Source: QHWT01 sp963755695
Lineage (GTDB): Bacteria; Acidobacteriota; Vicinamibacteria; Vicinamibacterales; 2-12-FULL-66-21
Length of the DNA: 64,000 bases
Direction of reading: 5' to 3'
Assembly: GCA_963755695.1 (NCBI GenBank)
Contig: CAVWLB010000010.1
Coordinates: 806,001 to 870,000 of the forward strand
Made by a program: the position numbers and the translations under genes. Below are positions 11,601-19,078 of the stretch, one piece after another (the stretch's first letter is position 1; every line of letters starts with the position of its first letter). The notes under the pieces are model-generated. The model saw nothing but the letters and a program-made list of their open reading frames with translations. It ran no database searches and was not told the DNA's origin.

Positions 11601-11727
11601 GACGTGGACGCCGGCGGAACTCTCCAACGCGAACTTCCGGGTCCGGGTCACCGACGTGGCGAATTCGACGACCCGGGACTTTTCGCTCGATTGGGTTGCC
11701 GTGCGTGTGTCGGACAAAACACCGTAA
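8680..11727 (+). CDS. Large secreted modular protein with FN3-like and five Ig-like beta-sandwich repeats
   Basis: A 1015-residue protein with a Sec signal (KWLVAAALLSFTASAIEVTA). ATG 8680 directly follows a possible GTG at 8677. Residues about 25-345 hold three fibronectin-III-like units with the TYFWRVKA / TYYWRVRA strand motif. Five related repeats of 95-105 residues follow, starting near residues 346, 443, 548, 651 and 747. Each has an xVxGG turn, an (A)PAxGG turn, VPxxVxVPxG and a final F-x-I/V strand. The last ~165 residues form a different beta-rich domain with two Cys. No membrane anchor, sortase motif or catalytic motif is visible. It is probably extracellular (adhesion, matrix or polysaccharide binding). 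It stands alone, with no obvious operon partner. Confidence 0.75.
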   Translation: MKPKWLVAAALLSFTASAIEVTAQTAPPAPTLIEPASGASLVQPLGLRWSAVVDPDGPIGSYTWQVSTTSGFTFLIASGFTDTRNGDPIPTQDRVSGLPNGTYFWRVKATQMVGGAIGAIDSAWSAVRSFTVTGLGAAPATPTITGPTNGSQFHAYETFNIRWTAVPGAQYYVLEADDEPSFSYPFTLSTSPMEFGTVFGAGWGNEIPNVYYRVRAVSVDNVRGLPSATLTVKISNGAPVPPAPKPLSPAAGGTVSLPFTFDWTDTPNPQIPGYDIDVDDEPTFSGTFGVLLVQNISRSDYTLVSDLPPGTYYWRVRAQHGLVYGPWSAGQQFQVVASPPTPPGLNLFWFLVQPSSVSGGLPTQGRVSLNKPAPAGGAVVRVISDLPHSEVPQNVTIPEGKTDATVSPITSVPVHGAVIGNLRAAYGTSWQQNSLGLFPLLFSLSLDKPAVVGGSAVTGTVTLQRAAPAGGTEVILVSNDTSLARPPAKVVVPEGATAASFSIPTAAVTGPVQITINSGTANDDYRAPETWLKLMPAGSPSPAPSLSTITLQSASVLGGHTTTGTITLTAPAPTGGASVWVNGSMEGQVVTPSGGVTVPAGSTSANFTITAPQVNATYWVMIQASYAGDAGMHGAVLRIDPDQPAVPDLFALGVEPNQVIGGASVQGTVGLVTPAPVGGTTVFLTSSDPSLAQVPPSVDVAAGNSTNSFTVVTKPVSTMMSVEISAQSGSATKSSWITLGADPNAPVALSSVTPSVSGTTGGNNISATLFLNGNAPAGGAKVTLSSSNTGAAQVPATVTVPAGQGFQGFTITTSAVTADTPVTITGRYGSTQTATITVLAGASNTGLRSPTANAADSGGDGNGFQTNPANAMADDAASAVDVDSGTVSSTSCTSTGRDRHRFFNYGIALPAGATVQGIEVRLDSRVDSTSGSPRMCVELSWDGGVHWTAPLATSTLSTTMATRMLGSATSAWGRTWTPAELSNANFRVRVTDVANSTTRDFSLDWVAVRVSDKTP

Positions 11728-11869
11728 CTTGATCTTTCGCTTCAAAGTCGATGCTCTCGAGGGACGGTCGCCAGTTCTGGCGACTGTCCCATCCCGGTTG
11801 ACGGGTGCGGTGGTTGGAGTGGTGATCCAGGCTGCCAGCGATGTGCACTCTAGCAGGTTGAAAGTCTGT

Positions 11870-11894
11870 AGGGCACCTCTTTAACAGAGGTGCC
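11870..11894. repeat. REP-like palindromic repeat, copy 1
   Basis: The sequence is TA then GGGCACCTCT, a TTAAC loop, then AGAGGTGCC: perfect 9-bp arms at 11872-11880 and 11886-11894. The same core recurs at 40299-40318, with diverged relatives at 31440-31497 and 54771-54792. Confidence 0.7.
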
Positions 11895-12083
11895 GAGGGG
11901 ATTAGTTGTAGGCCGGCTGTTTAGAACCGCCGCATAGATCCGCGACAGAGCCTCGGCGCCGGGAATTCCAATGAGCAGAAAGGGGCGAAGAAGAGTGTGA
12001 TCCGTATCACGTGCGCCTCCGTGGGAGAAGGCGCAGTCGACGGAAAAAAGAGCTCAGGTGTGGCCAGACGAGAATGTCGAACT

Positions 12084-12128
12084 CAGAACCCGAGAACCCG
12101 AGAACCCGAACCTGAGAACCCGAGAACC
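12084..12128. repeat. Degenerate tandem repeat of GAGAACCC
   Basis: About five to six copies of the octamer GAGAACCC, one degenerated to GAACCT, run up to 2 bp before the stop codon of the leftward isomerase gene. No function can be read from it. Confidence 0.6.
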
Positions 12129-12130
12129 TT

Positions 12131-13543
12131 TCACGCGTGGTAATACACATCCCACGCGAGGTAGGTCTTGAGCGCATCGTGCACCGCGGCGCCGACCGTT
12201 GCGCATGTGGCGGCGACGTGGTGCTCGAATCCTCTCTCGCAGATCATGCGCAGCAGCCGCTGGAAGTCCGCGATTTCAATGACCCCGTATCCACCGAACG
12301 TTTCGAGCTTGTCGTCGGTGAATCGGCCTTCGCCGACGTAGGAGGAGATTGTGCCAGACAGATCGTCGGTGGACACGCGGCAGTAGGTGAACGGTCCCGG
12401 CGCCACGCGTCCGACGATCGTGCCGAAGGTGTTTTCCTTCCCGACGGTCCCGGCAATGATCGCCTGGTAGTCCATCCGATGCTCGCCGAAAAAGCTCTTG
12501 GGAAGGTTCGAGCAGTGGAACACCACACCCTTGTTCGGATCGTCACCGTAGTTGTTGTTCCAATCCAGGAGGGCTGCCGGTTGCCGCGACGCGGATTGCA
12601 GCACGTACATGCCGAGCAGTCCCGCGACGTCGGTCTCGCATGCGCTCGGCAGCAGCGACTCCGACATCATGCTCATGAGCGTGCAGGGCACGACCCCGTA
12701 GAACTCTTCGAGCGCCGTCCAGCACTGGATCGCCGTCGCCGAGAGCTGTTTGTCCTGCATCCAGCGATCGATGGCGACGCCCAGCTTCGCCATTCGGGTC
12801 AGGCTGAGCGTCGGGATGCCGCGAACGCCGGTGTAGTCGCCGATCGCGGAGAGCTTGTCTTTGACCGCGGGGTCCGCGTCTCCCATGCGCTGCGCCCACC
12901 CGAGCACCTCCGACAGATCGAGCGTCTCGACGGAAATGCCGGATCGTTCGAACAGCTTCTCGCTGAATCGGACGGTGTTGAAGGCGGCGGGCCGCGCGCC
13001 GATGGCGCCAATTCGCGAGCCTTTCAACGCGCGGACGACCCGGCAGGTGGCGCCGAAGCGGCGGAGATCTGTGCGAAAGGATGGATCCGCCGGCGGAACG
13101 GTATGCAGCGTCGTCAACGAGTAGCGGATGCCGTACTGACGGAGATTGTTGCAGACCGACATCTTGCCGCAGAAGCTGTCGCGGCGATGCTCGATGGTCA
13201 TCTGCGAGCCTTCGTCGCTGAAGGCATGGACGAGGACCGGCACGTCGAGCGCAGCCCAGCGCAAGGCATTGGCGACGGCGCGCTCGTCGCCGAAGTTCGG
13301 GAGCGTTACCACCACGCCATCAATGGCATCGTGCCGCGCGCGAAAGAGGTCGGCGCAGGCCCGCGCATCGGCCAGACTCTCGACCGCGCCGTGCGCCGTC
13401 GACTCCGGGTCGAGTGCGACCGCCTCGAAACCTTCCTGCGCGATCACCTCCAAGACCTCTTTCCTGCCGGTGGAGCAGAGGTGGGAGGGAAAGAAGCCGC
13501 GATTCCCCACGATCACGCCAAGGGTCGTCGGTTCTTTTCTCAT
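12131..13543 (-). CDS. L-fucose/L-arabinose isomerase family protein
   Basis: A 470-residue intact cytoplasmic protein of the fucose/arabinose isomerase superfamily (COG2407-like). The N-terminal Rossmann-like half begins LGVIVGNRGFFPSHLC. The C-terminal half carries the metal-site signature SACETDVAGLLGMYVLQ, in which Glu and Asp are the family's divalent-metal ligands, and DWNNNYGDDPNKGVVFHCSN. Family members interconvert aldoses and ketoses, but this COG is broad and substrate cannot be assigned from sequence. It is divergent from a GH51 arabinofuranosidase gene with 129 bp between them, which makes L-arabinose a reasonable candidate substrate. ATG at 13543 has an AGGGAC-type weak ribosome-binding site. 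Confidence 0.8.
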   Translation of the reverse strand: MRKEPTTLGVIVGNRGFFPSHLCSTGRKEVLEVIAQEGFEAVALDPESTAHGAVESLADARACADLFRARHDAIDGVVVTLPNFGDERAVANALRWAALDVPVLVHAFSDEGSQMTIEHRRDSFCGKMSVCNNLRQYGIRYSLTTLHTVPPADPSFRTDLRRFGATCRVVRALKGSRIGAIGARPAAFNTVRFSEKLFERSGISVETLDLSEVLGWAQRMGDADPAVKDKLSAIGDYTGVRGIPTLSLTRMAKLGVAIDRWMQDKQLSATAIQCWTALEEFYGVVPCTLMSMMSESLLPSACETDVAGLLGMYVLQSASRQPAALLDWNNNYGDDPNKGVVFHCSNLPKSFFGEHRMDYQAIIAGTVGKENTFGTIVGRVAPGPFTYCRVSTDDLSGTISSYVGEGRFTDDKLETFGGYGVIEIADFQRLLRMICERGFEHHVAATCATVGAAVHDALKTYLAWDVYYHA

Positions 13544-13672
13544 GGCGGTCCCTCACGCTATCACGGCGGTGTCCCCGCTGAAAGCGGCGCCGTAAACGTT
13601 ACCGGAAGGAAAACCTGATATGCTGCGCGGCCGCAAGCGGGCCACGAAGTCCGCAGGCCGCGAGGGACGACC

Positions 13673-15344
13673 ATGAGCACCGATCGGCGAACTTTCCTCT
13701 CCGGGCTTGGCAAGGCTGGCGCGTTGCTCGCCGCCGGACCCTGGTTGCGCAGCATCGGGTACGCGCAGCAGGCCGGTCGCGGGCCGTCGCGGGCGGTGAT
13801 TCTCCAATCGCGCGGGCGCTCCGACTTCGATCGCCGGTTGTTCGGCGCGTTCCTGGAACATCTCGGCAGGGCCATCTACACGGGCGTGTACGAGCCGGGG
13901 TCGGCGCGCGCGGACGCCAAGGGCTTCCGGACGGACGTCATCGCCGAGATCAAGGGGATGGGCGTGCCGGTGATGCGCTATCCGGGGGGAAATTTCGTCT
14001 CCGGATACAACTGGCTCGATGGCGTCGGACCGAAGAAACAGCGGCCGACCGTCCTCGAGCGCGCGTGGAATTCGCTGGAGACCAACCAGTTCGGCACGAA
14101 CGAGTTCATCGAGTGGTGCAAGCTGGTCTCGACCGAGCCGCTGCTGGCGTTCAATCTCGGCACCGGGACACCGGAGATGGCGGTCGCCTACGTCGAGTAC
14201 TGCAACGTCGACAAGGGCACGAAGTGGAGCGAGCTCCGCCGCTCGCACGGTTACGAGGCGCCGCACAACGTCCGTTACTGGTGTCTGGGCAACGAGATGG
14301 ATGGCCCCTGGCAGATGGGGCACATGTCGGCACGCGAGTACGGCCAGAAGGCGCGCGACACGGCCCGGCAGATCCGCGTGATCGATCGTGAGTTGCAGCT
14401 GGTCGCCTGCGGCTCGAGCAATCCGTCCATGCCGACGTATCTCGTGTGGGATCGGGAGGTGCTCGAGGAGTGCTACGACCAGGTGGACGGCATTTCCCTC
14501 CACAATTATTTCGGGAACACCCCGCAGCTGACCGGCAACAGCACCGCCCGGTACCTCGCGATGAACCTCGATATGGAACGCCAGATTCGGGAGATCGCCG
14601 CGGTCGCCGACTACGTGCAGGGACTGCAAAAAGTCCCCGAAGCAGCTGTGGCTCTCCTTCGACGAGTGGAACGTCTGGTATCGCGCGCGCGGCGGAGCGG
14701 CCTCGGACGGCAAGAGAACGTTCGCGCCGAAGCTGCTGGAAGAGGTCTACAACCTCGAGGACGGCCTGCTGGTCGGCGGCTTCGTCAACACGCTGCTGCG
14801 GCAGTCCGACCGGGTCCGAGTCGCGTGCCTCGCGCAGATCCTCAACGTCATCGCGCCGCTGGTCACCAACGAGACCTCGGTGCTGCGACAAAGCATCTAC
14901 TATCCGTATGCCTGGGCGCTGCAGTACGCGCGCGGCCAAGTCCTCGATCTGTCGGTGGAAGCTGAGACATATCCAATCACCGCGGCCGGGGTGCGCGCGG
15001 ACGTCGCGCGCGACGATCAGGTCCCCTTTGTCGATGTCGTCGGCACCATCGACCGGTCGAGTGGCAAGGCGGCGGTGCTGATGCTCAACCGCGACCTCGA
15101 GAACGAGCGCGAGCTGGTGCTGGACTGGCGTGATCTGACCCCCTCGCGCGTGCTCGCCTGCGAGACACTGACGGGACCGGATCTGAAGGCCTTCAATACG
15201 TTCGAGGAGCCCAAGCGGGTGGTGCCGCGCCCACTCGATCCGCCGGCCGCCGGCTCACGGATGACGTTCAAGCTGCCAGCCCGCTCCTACACCGTGGCCC
15301 AGATCGCGACGAGCCAGAGCGCGCCGCCAACCGGGGGCGCCTAA
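13673..15344 (+). CDS. Alpha-L-arabinofuranosidase, GH51, Tat-exported, one frameshift
   Basis: About 556 residues when reconstructed. The N-terminus has a twin-arginine signal (DRRTFLSGLGKAGALLAAGP). The GH51 (beta/alpha)8 barrel shows RRLFGAFLEHLGRAIYTGVY, then MRYPGGNFVSGYNW. The acid/base Glu is in CLGNEMDGPW (about residue 207) and the nucleophile Glu in SFDEWNVWY (about 330). The C-terminal beta domain ends near residue 556. The frame breaks at about 14628-14639, where the run CAAAAAGTCCCCG carries one base too many; beyond it KQLWLSFDEWNVWY reads normally. Both catalytic Glu are intact, so the break is probably a sequence error. The enzyme would remove terminal arabinofuranose from arabinoxylan or arabinan in the periplasm. 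ATG 13673 follows AGGGACGACC. Confidence 0.85.
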
Positions 15345-15368
15345 CGCAGACCAGCTAGCACATTCCCC

Positions 15369-15430
15369 TTGACATCATAGTCTTTTAGCACTAGCGTGCG
15401 CCTTCGGAGGCACCGTGAACGTTCACGGTG
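15369..15430 (+). promoter_or_regulatory. Promoter with LacI-type operator upstream of the TonB receptor
   Basis: A consensus -35 box TTGACA (15369-15374) is followed after 17 nt by a weak -10 TAGCGT (15392-15397). A perfect 20-bp palindrome, CACCGTGAAC joined to its complement, lies at 15411-15430, just downstream of the expected transcription start. The core GTGAACGTTCAC with a central CG matches the general form of LacI-family operators. A LacI-family gene lies 18 kb away at 33213. The position fits a road-block repressor site for the TonB receptor operon. Confidence 0.6.
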
Positions 15431-15469
15431 CGCGGCAGTAGGCGTGTCTTGGAGTTCGGGAGGTTGGCT

Positions 15470-18400
15470 ATGACGAGGACCTACCACGTAGGCCCCCGCG
15501 TCTTTTTTACTACTCTCTGCTTGAGCCTTTGCTTGAGCACCCCGCTGCTGGCGCAGCGAGCCGACCGAGCCGTGATCAGCGGCGTTGTCACGGATGACCA
15601 GGGCGCTGCGGTGCCCGGTGCGACCGTCACTATCCACGGCGAAGCGACCGGGGTCGATACGGTCCTCGTGACTAACAGCGCCGGCGCGTATACCAGTCCG
15701 CCGCTGGTGCTTGGCCAGTATTCAGTCGGCGTCGACATGCAGGGATTCAAACGCTCCATGACGAGCGGCATCCTGCTGCAAGGCGGTGAGCAGATCCGGC
15801 ACGACGTGTCCTTGCAGTTGGGCGCGCTCGCCGAGACCGTGCAAGTCGAGGGCAGGGGAGGCATCGACGTCACCACTCCCGACGTCGCACACACCGTCAA
15901 CGAGAAGTACTACCGGGAACTTCCCATCGTTACGGCTGCGGACGTCCGTCTCGCGGAGGCCGTCCTGCAGATCCAGCCTGGCTACCTTCCGATGCGTCCG
16001 AACGGCGACCCGATGTTCCGCGGAAGCCAGTTCAATTCTCGCATCAACGGCGGCCAGACGATGGCGACGGAGAATTTCTTCGACGGCGCCGCGTTCGGCT
16101 ACGCGGTAGGCCACCAGCAGAGCCATGAGAGCACCCCGCCGGTCGAGGCCGTCCAGGAAGTCAAGGTCATCTCGACGTCGTATTCGGCACAGTACGGCCA
16201 TACCAGCGGAGGGTTCATCGAGTACACCGGCAAGTCCGGTACAAACTCCTATAAGGGCAGCGTCTACGAGTACGTCGCAGACGACGCGTTCAACTCGAAC
16301 GGCTTCTTTGCCAAGAAGGCGGGAATCGGAAAGAGCCCGCTCAGCAACAACAACTTTGGCGCCACGATCGGCGGTCCGTTGCAACTGCCGGGATACGACG
16401 GCCGTAACAAGACATTCTTCTTCTTCAATTACGACTACACAAGGCTGCGCTCCGGCGTACTGCCGGGTTTCGGCAACACCACACCCATCGATGCCTTCAA
16501 GGGTGGCGATTTCAGCGCGTTGCTGACGACCAACCAGATCGCGACCGACGCACTGGGGCGCCCGATTTTCGCCGGCCAGATCTTCAACCCCGCGACGACC
16601 CGTCTGGTGAACGGCATCCCGGTCCGCGATCCGTATCCGGGAAACGTCATTCCTGCCAACGATCCGTTGAGAAGCGTGGTTGCGTCGCGAATCGTCCCCC
16701 TGATGGTTCATCCCGACCGCGCCGGGATCTCCAACAACGTTGCCGGGAATCCAGCCGGCGACCAGACGTGGGAGCTCGACGCGCGGAACATCATGGCCAG
16801 GGTCGACCACAACTTCACACCCGGTTTCAAGGGCAGCACGAGCTTCTACTGGAACCATCGGCCGTCGGTCCGTAACTGCGGCGAAGTGGGTGGCTGCACC
16901 GTGCCGAACGATCCTGAGAAGAACCCACAGAGCAACACCGACTACTACGGGGACGGATTCTTCCAGCGGATCTCCACGCACCACCTGCACCAGCAGTTCG
17001 ACTGGGTCATCCGCAACAACCTGATGAACCACTCCACGGTCGCGTACGACCGCTGGTTCATGGGAGGAAACAACCTCGCCGCTGGCGCGGGCTGGCCGCA
17101 GCGGCTGTGGCAGGGGACCGCGGCTCCAACCGGCGGCATCCTCGACACGACCGGAGGGCCTCCCTATCTAACCTTCGGAAGCAACATTCCTTACGGCGAG
17201 CTCGGCCAGTTCGGCTGGCCGTCCTTTGGCTTCCTGGTGAACAACCGCTGGCAGTTCTCGGATGACGTCACATGGGTGAAAGGGCGCCACACCATCAAGA
17301 GCGGCTTTGAATTCCGCTACCACGACTTCCCGTTCCGCGGGTGGGCGGTAGGAGCCGTTTCCGGGCAGTTCAACTTCAATCGAGTCGGCACGGCAGGATT
17401 CGACGGCAACGGCAACAACCTGGGGCCGACCGGCGACGGGTTCGCATCGTTCCTGTTAGGACAGGTACAGAGCGCGAACCAAACAATTCCGGTCCAGCCG
17501 ACATTTCGAGAGACGTACACAGGGACGTGGATCAACGACGAGTTCAAGATGTCGGACAAGCTGACGCTGACGCTCGGCCTCCGCTTCGACTATCAGGCGG
17601 CACGCACCGAGGTCAACGATCAGTACTCCACATTCGACCCGAACACGCCGAATCCGGGCGCCGGCGGCCATCCCGGCGCGATCATCTTCGCGGGGGACGG
17701 GCCTGGCCGGGCCGGCACTCGGACATTCGAGAACCCGCCGAACGACGCGTGGGGGCCGCGTGTCGGCTTTGCCTATCGGGTGGACGACAAGAGCGCCCTT
17801 CGCGGCGGCTACGGCATCTATTACGCCCACGTCGCCTTCGATCAGTTCGTCGGTCAGCCGACCGAGGGATTCCAATCGAACGCGCTGGCCCCGAACACGA
17901 CCAACGGCATCTCCCCGGCGTTCCTTCTGGACCAGGGATTTCCCGCGTCCCGCATTCAGCAGCCGCCGTTCATCGACCCGACGATCGATCTGGGCGGGTC
18001 TCCGATCGCCGTAGCGCCGGACGGATTGACGTTGCCGCGCTTCCAGAACTGGTCGGTCACCTACGAGCGACAGCTCAGCGGCAACATGATGCTGGACGTG
18101 TCGTATATCGGCAACCGCGGCAGCCGTCTCAACCATCATTGGCAAACCAAGGGTATCGACGCCAACATGAACGATCCACGCGTCCTGGGGCTGGGGACCG
18201 CCGTGCTGCAGTCGAATATCAACTCCGATCTGGCGCGCGCCGCAGGCATTCAGTCGCCCTATCCGGGCTTCAACGGCAACGTCGCGCAGGCGCTCAGAAA
18301 GTATCCGCAGTACCAGAACATCATCTGGCGCGGCGTCCCGACCGGCGAGAGCCAGTATCACGCGATGGAACTGGTGCTCGAGCGGCGGTTCTCCCGCGGC

Positions 18401-19078
18401 CTGCAGGCCCGCTTCGGCTACACCTACTCGAGGCTGAACAACAACGGCTCCGAAAGCGCGCAGGGGGACAACGGCATCAACGGGACCGTGCAGGATCCGT
18501 CGAACCCGCTTCCCTGGGGGCTGAGCTTCGACGATACACCGCACGTGTTCCTGACGGGCTTCACATGGGAAGTGCCCGGCCCGACATCCGCCGGCCTCGG
18601 ACAGGCCTTACTCGGCGGCTGGCACGTCGCTGGAATTCTGAGATACGAGAGTGGGCGACCGTTGAACATCACGATGAACAACGATCTCGGCGGCCTGCTC
18701 TTCAACGGTCAGAAACGGCCAAACCGCGTGTCGGGCCAGGACGGCGTTGCGACATCCGGTGGCTTCGATCCGGCGACGGACAACTACTTCAACCGGGATG
18801 CCTGGACGGATCCGGGACCGCTCCAGTTCGGCGATGCGCCCAGGGTTGACGGGTCGGTGCGCGGCTTCCCCAACTACAGCGAGGACCTGAACGTCTTCAA
18901 GGAGTTCCGGCTTCGCGATCCCATGAAGCTCCGCTTCGAGATGGATATCGGCAATCTGTTCAACCGGGTGCTATTCTGCGATCCGAACACGAACTTTAGT
19001 TCGTCCGCGTTCGGCACGGTCAATACCCAGTGCAACCAGGCACGATCGGTTCAGTTTGCGATAAGACTCGACTACTGA
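15470..19078 (+). CDS. TonB-dependent receptor, Oar-like, with carboxypeptidase-regulatory N-domain
   Basis: A 1202-residue outer-membrane protein, intact. ATG 15470 (after GGGAGGTTGGCT) is preferred over the upstream in-frame GTG at 15428, which lies inside the operator palindrome. There is a Sec signal (LCLSLCLSTPLLAQ). A CarboxypepD_reg-like domain follows at about residues 30-115 (ISGVVTDDQGAAVPGATVTI), then a plug domain (VEAVQEVKVISTSYSAQYGH), and a long beta-barrel ending in an aromatic-rich strand (SVQFAIRLDY). This Oar-like class is abundant in Acidobacteriota, where it is thought to import large or unusual substrates, with no SusD partner known. It opens a rightward gene train with two TPR and three CRTAC1 proteins and sits beside GH51 genes, so an arabinose-containing oligosaccharide is a plausible ligand. 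Confidence 0.88.
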   Translation: MTRTYHVGPRVFFTTLCLSLCLSTPLLAQRADRAVISGVVTDDQGAAVPGATVTIHGEATGVDTVLVTNSAGAYTSPPLVLGQYSVGVDMQGFKRSMTSGILLQGGEQIRHDVSLQLGALAETVQVEGRGGIDVTTPDVAHTVNEKYYRELPIVTAADVRLAEAVLQIQPGYLPMRPNGDPMFRGSQFNSRINGGQTMATENFFDGAAFGYAVGHQQSHESTPPVEAVQEVKVISTSYSAQYGHTSGGFIEYTGKSGTNSYKGSVYEYVADDAFNSNGFFAKKAGIGKSPLSNNNFGATIGGPLQLPGYDGRNKTFFFFNYDYTRLRSGVLPGFGNTTPIDAFKGGDFSALLTTNQIATDALGRPIFAGQIFNPATTRLVNGIPVRDPYPGNVIPANDPLRSVVASRIVPLMVHPDRAGISNNVAGNPAGDQTWELDARNIMARVDHNFTPGFKGSTSFYWNHRPSVRNCGEVGGCTVPNDPEKNPQSNTDYYGDGFFQRISTHHLHQQFDWVIRNNLMNHSTVAYDRWFMGGNNLAAGAGWPQRLWQGTAAPTGGILDTTGGPPYLTFGSNIPYGELGQFGWPSFGFLVNNRWQFSDDVTWVKGRHTIKSGFEFRYHDFPFRGWAVGAVSGQFNFNRVGTAGFDGNGNNLGPTGDGFASFLLGQVQSANQTIPVQPTFRETYTGTWINDEFKMSDKLTLTLGLRFDYQAARTEVNDQYSTFDPNTPNPGAGGHPGAIIFAGDGPGRAGTRTFENPPNDAWGPRVGFAYRVDDKSALRGGYGIYYAHVAFDQFVGQPTEGFQSNALAPNTTNGISPAFLLDQGFPASRIQQPPFIDPTIDLGGSPIAVAPDGLTLPRFQNWSVTYERQLSGNMMLDVSYIGNRGSRLNHHWQTKGIDANMNDPRVLGLGTAVLQSNINSDLARAAGIQSPYPGFNGNVAQALRKYPQYQNIIWRGVPTGESQYHAMELVLERRFSRGLQARFGYTYSRLNNNGSESAQGDNGINGTVQDPSNPLPWGLSFDDTPHVFLTGFTWEVPGPTSAGLGQALLGGWHVAGILRYESGRPLNITMNNDLGGLLFNGQKRPNRVSGQDGVATSGGFDPATDNYFNRDAWTDPGPLQFGDAPRVDGSVRGFPNYSEDLNVFKEFRLRDPMKLRFEMDIGNLFNRVLFCDPNTNFSSSAFGTVNTQCNQARSVQFAIRLDY

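Larger units (their letters stand above)
11728..12130. other. Intergenic region with a REP-like hairpin and a short tandem repeat
   Basis: This is 403 bp between the repeat protein and the convergent isomerase gene. No plausible coding sequence is seen. It contains a perfect hairpin at 11872-11894, a weaker related palindrome near 11907-11930 (GTAGGCC... GAACCGCC), and tandem copies of an 8-mer at 12084-12128. Its position between convergent genes fits a transcription-termination zone. Confidence 0.6.

Noticed and set aside
12137..13618. Long open frame (493 codons) on the plus strand opposite the isomerase
   Set aside because: It mirrors the minus-strand gene, which has clear family motifs; the translation is Arg/Ala-rich with no domain.
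15722..17032. 436-codon frame antisense to the TonB receptor
   Set aside because: Its composition is typical of GC-rich shadow frames, and the TonB gene is unambiguous.
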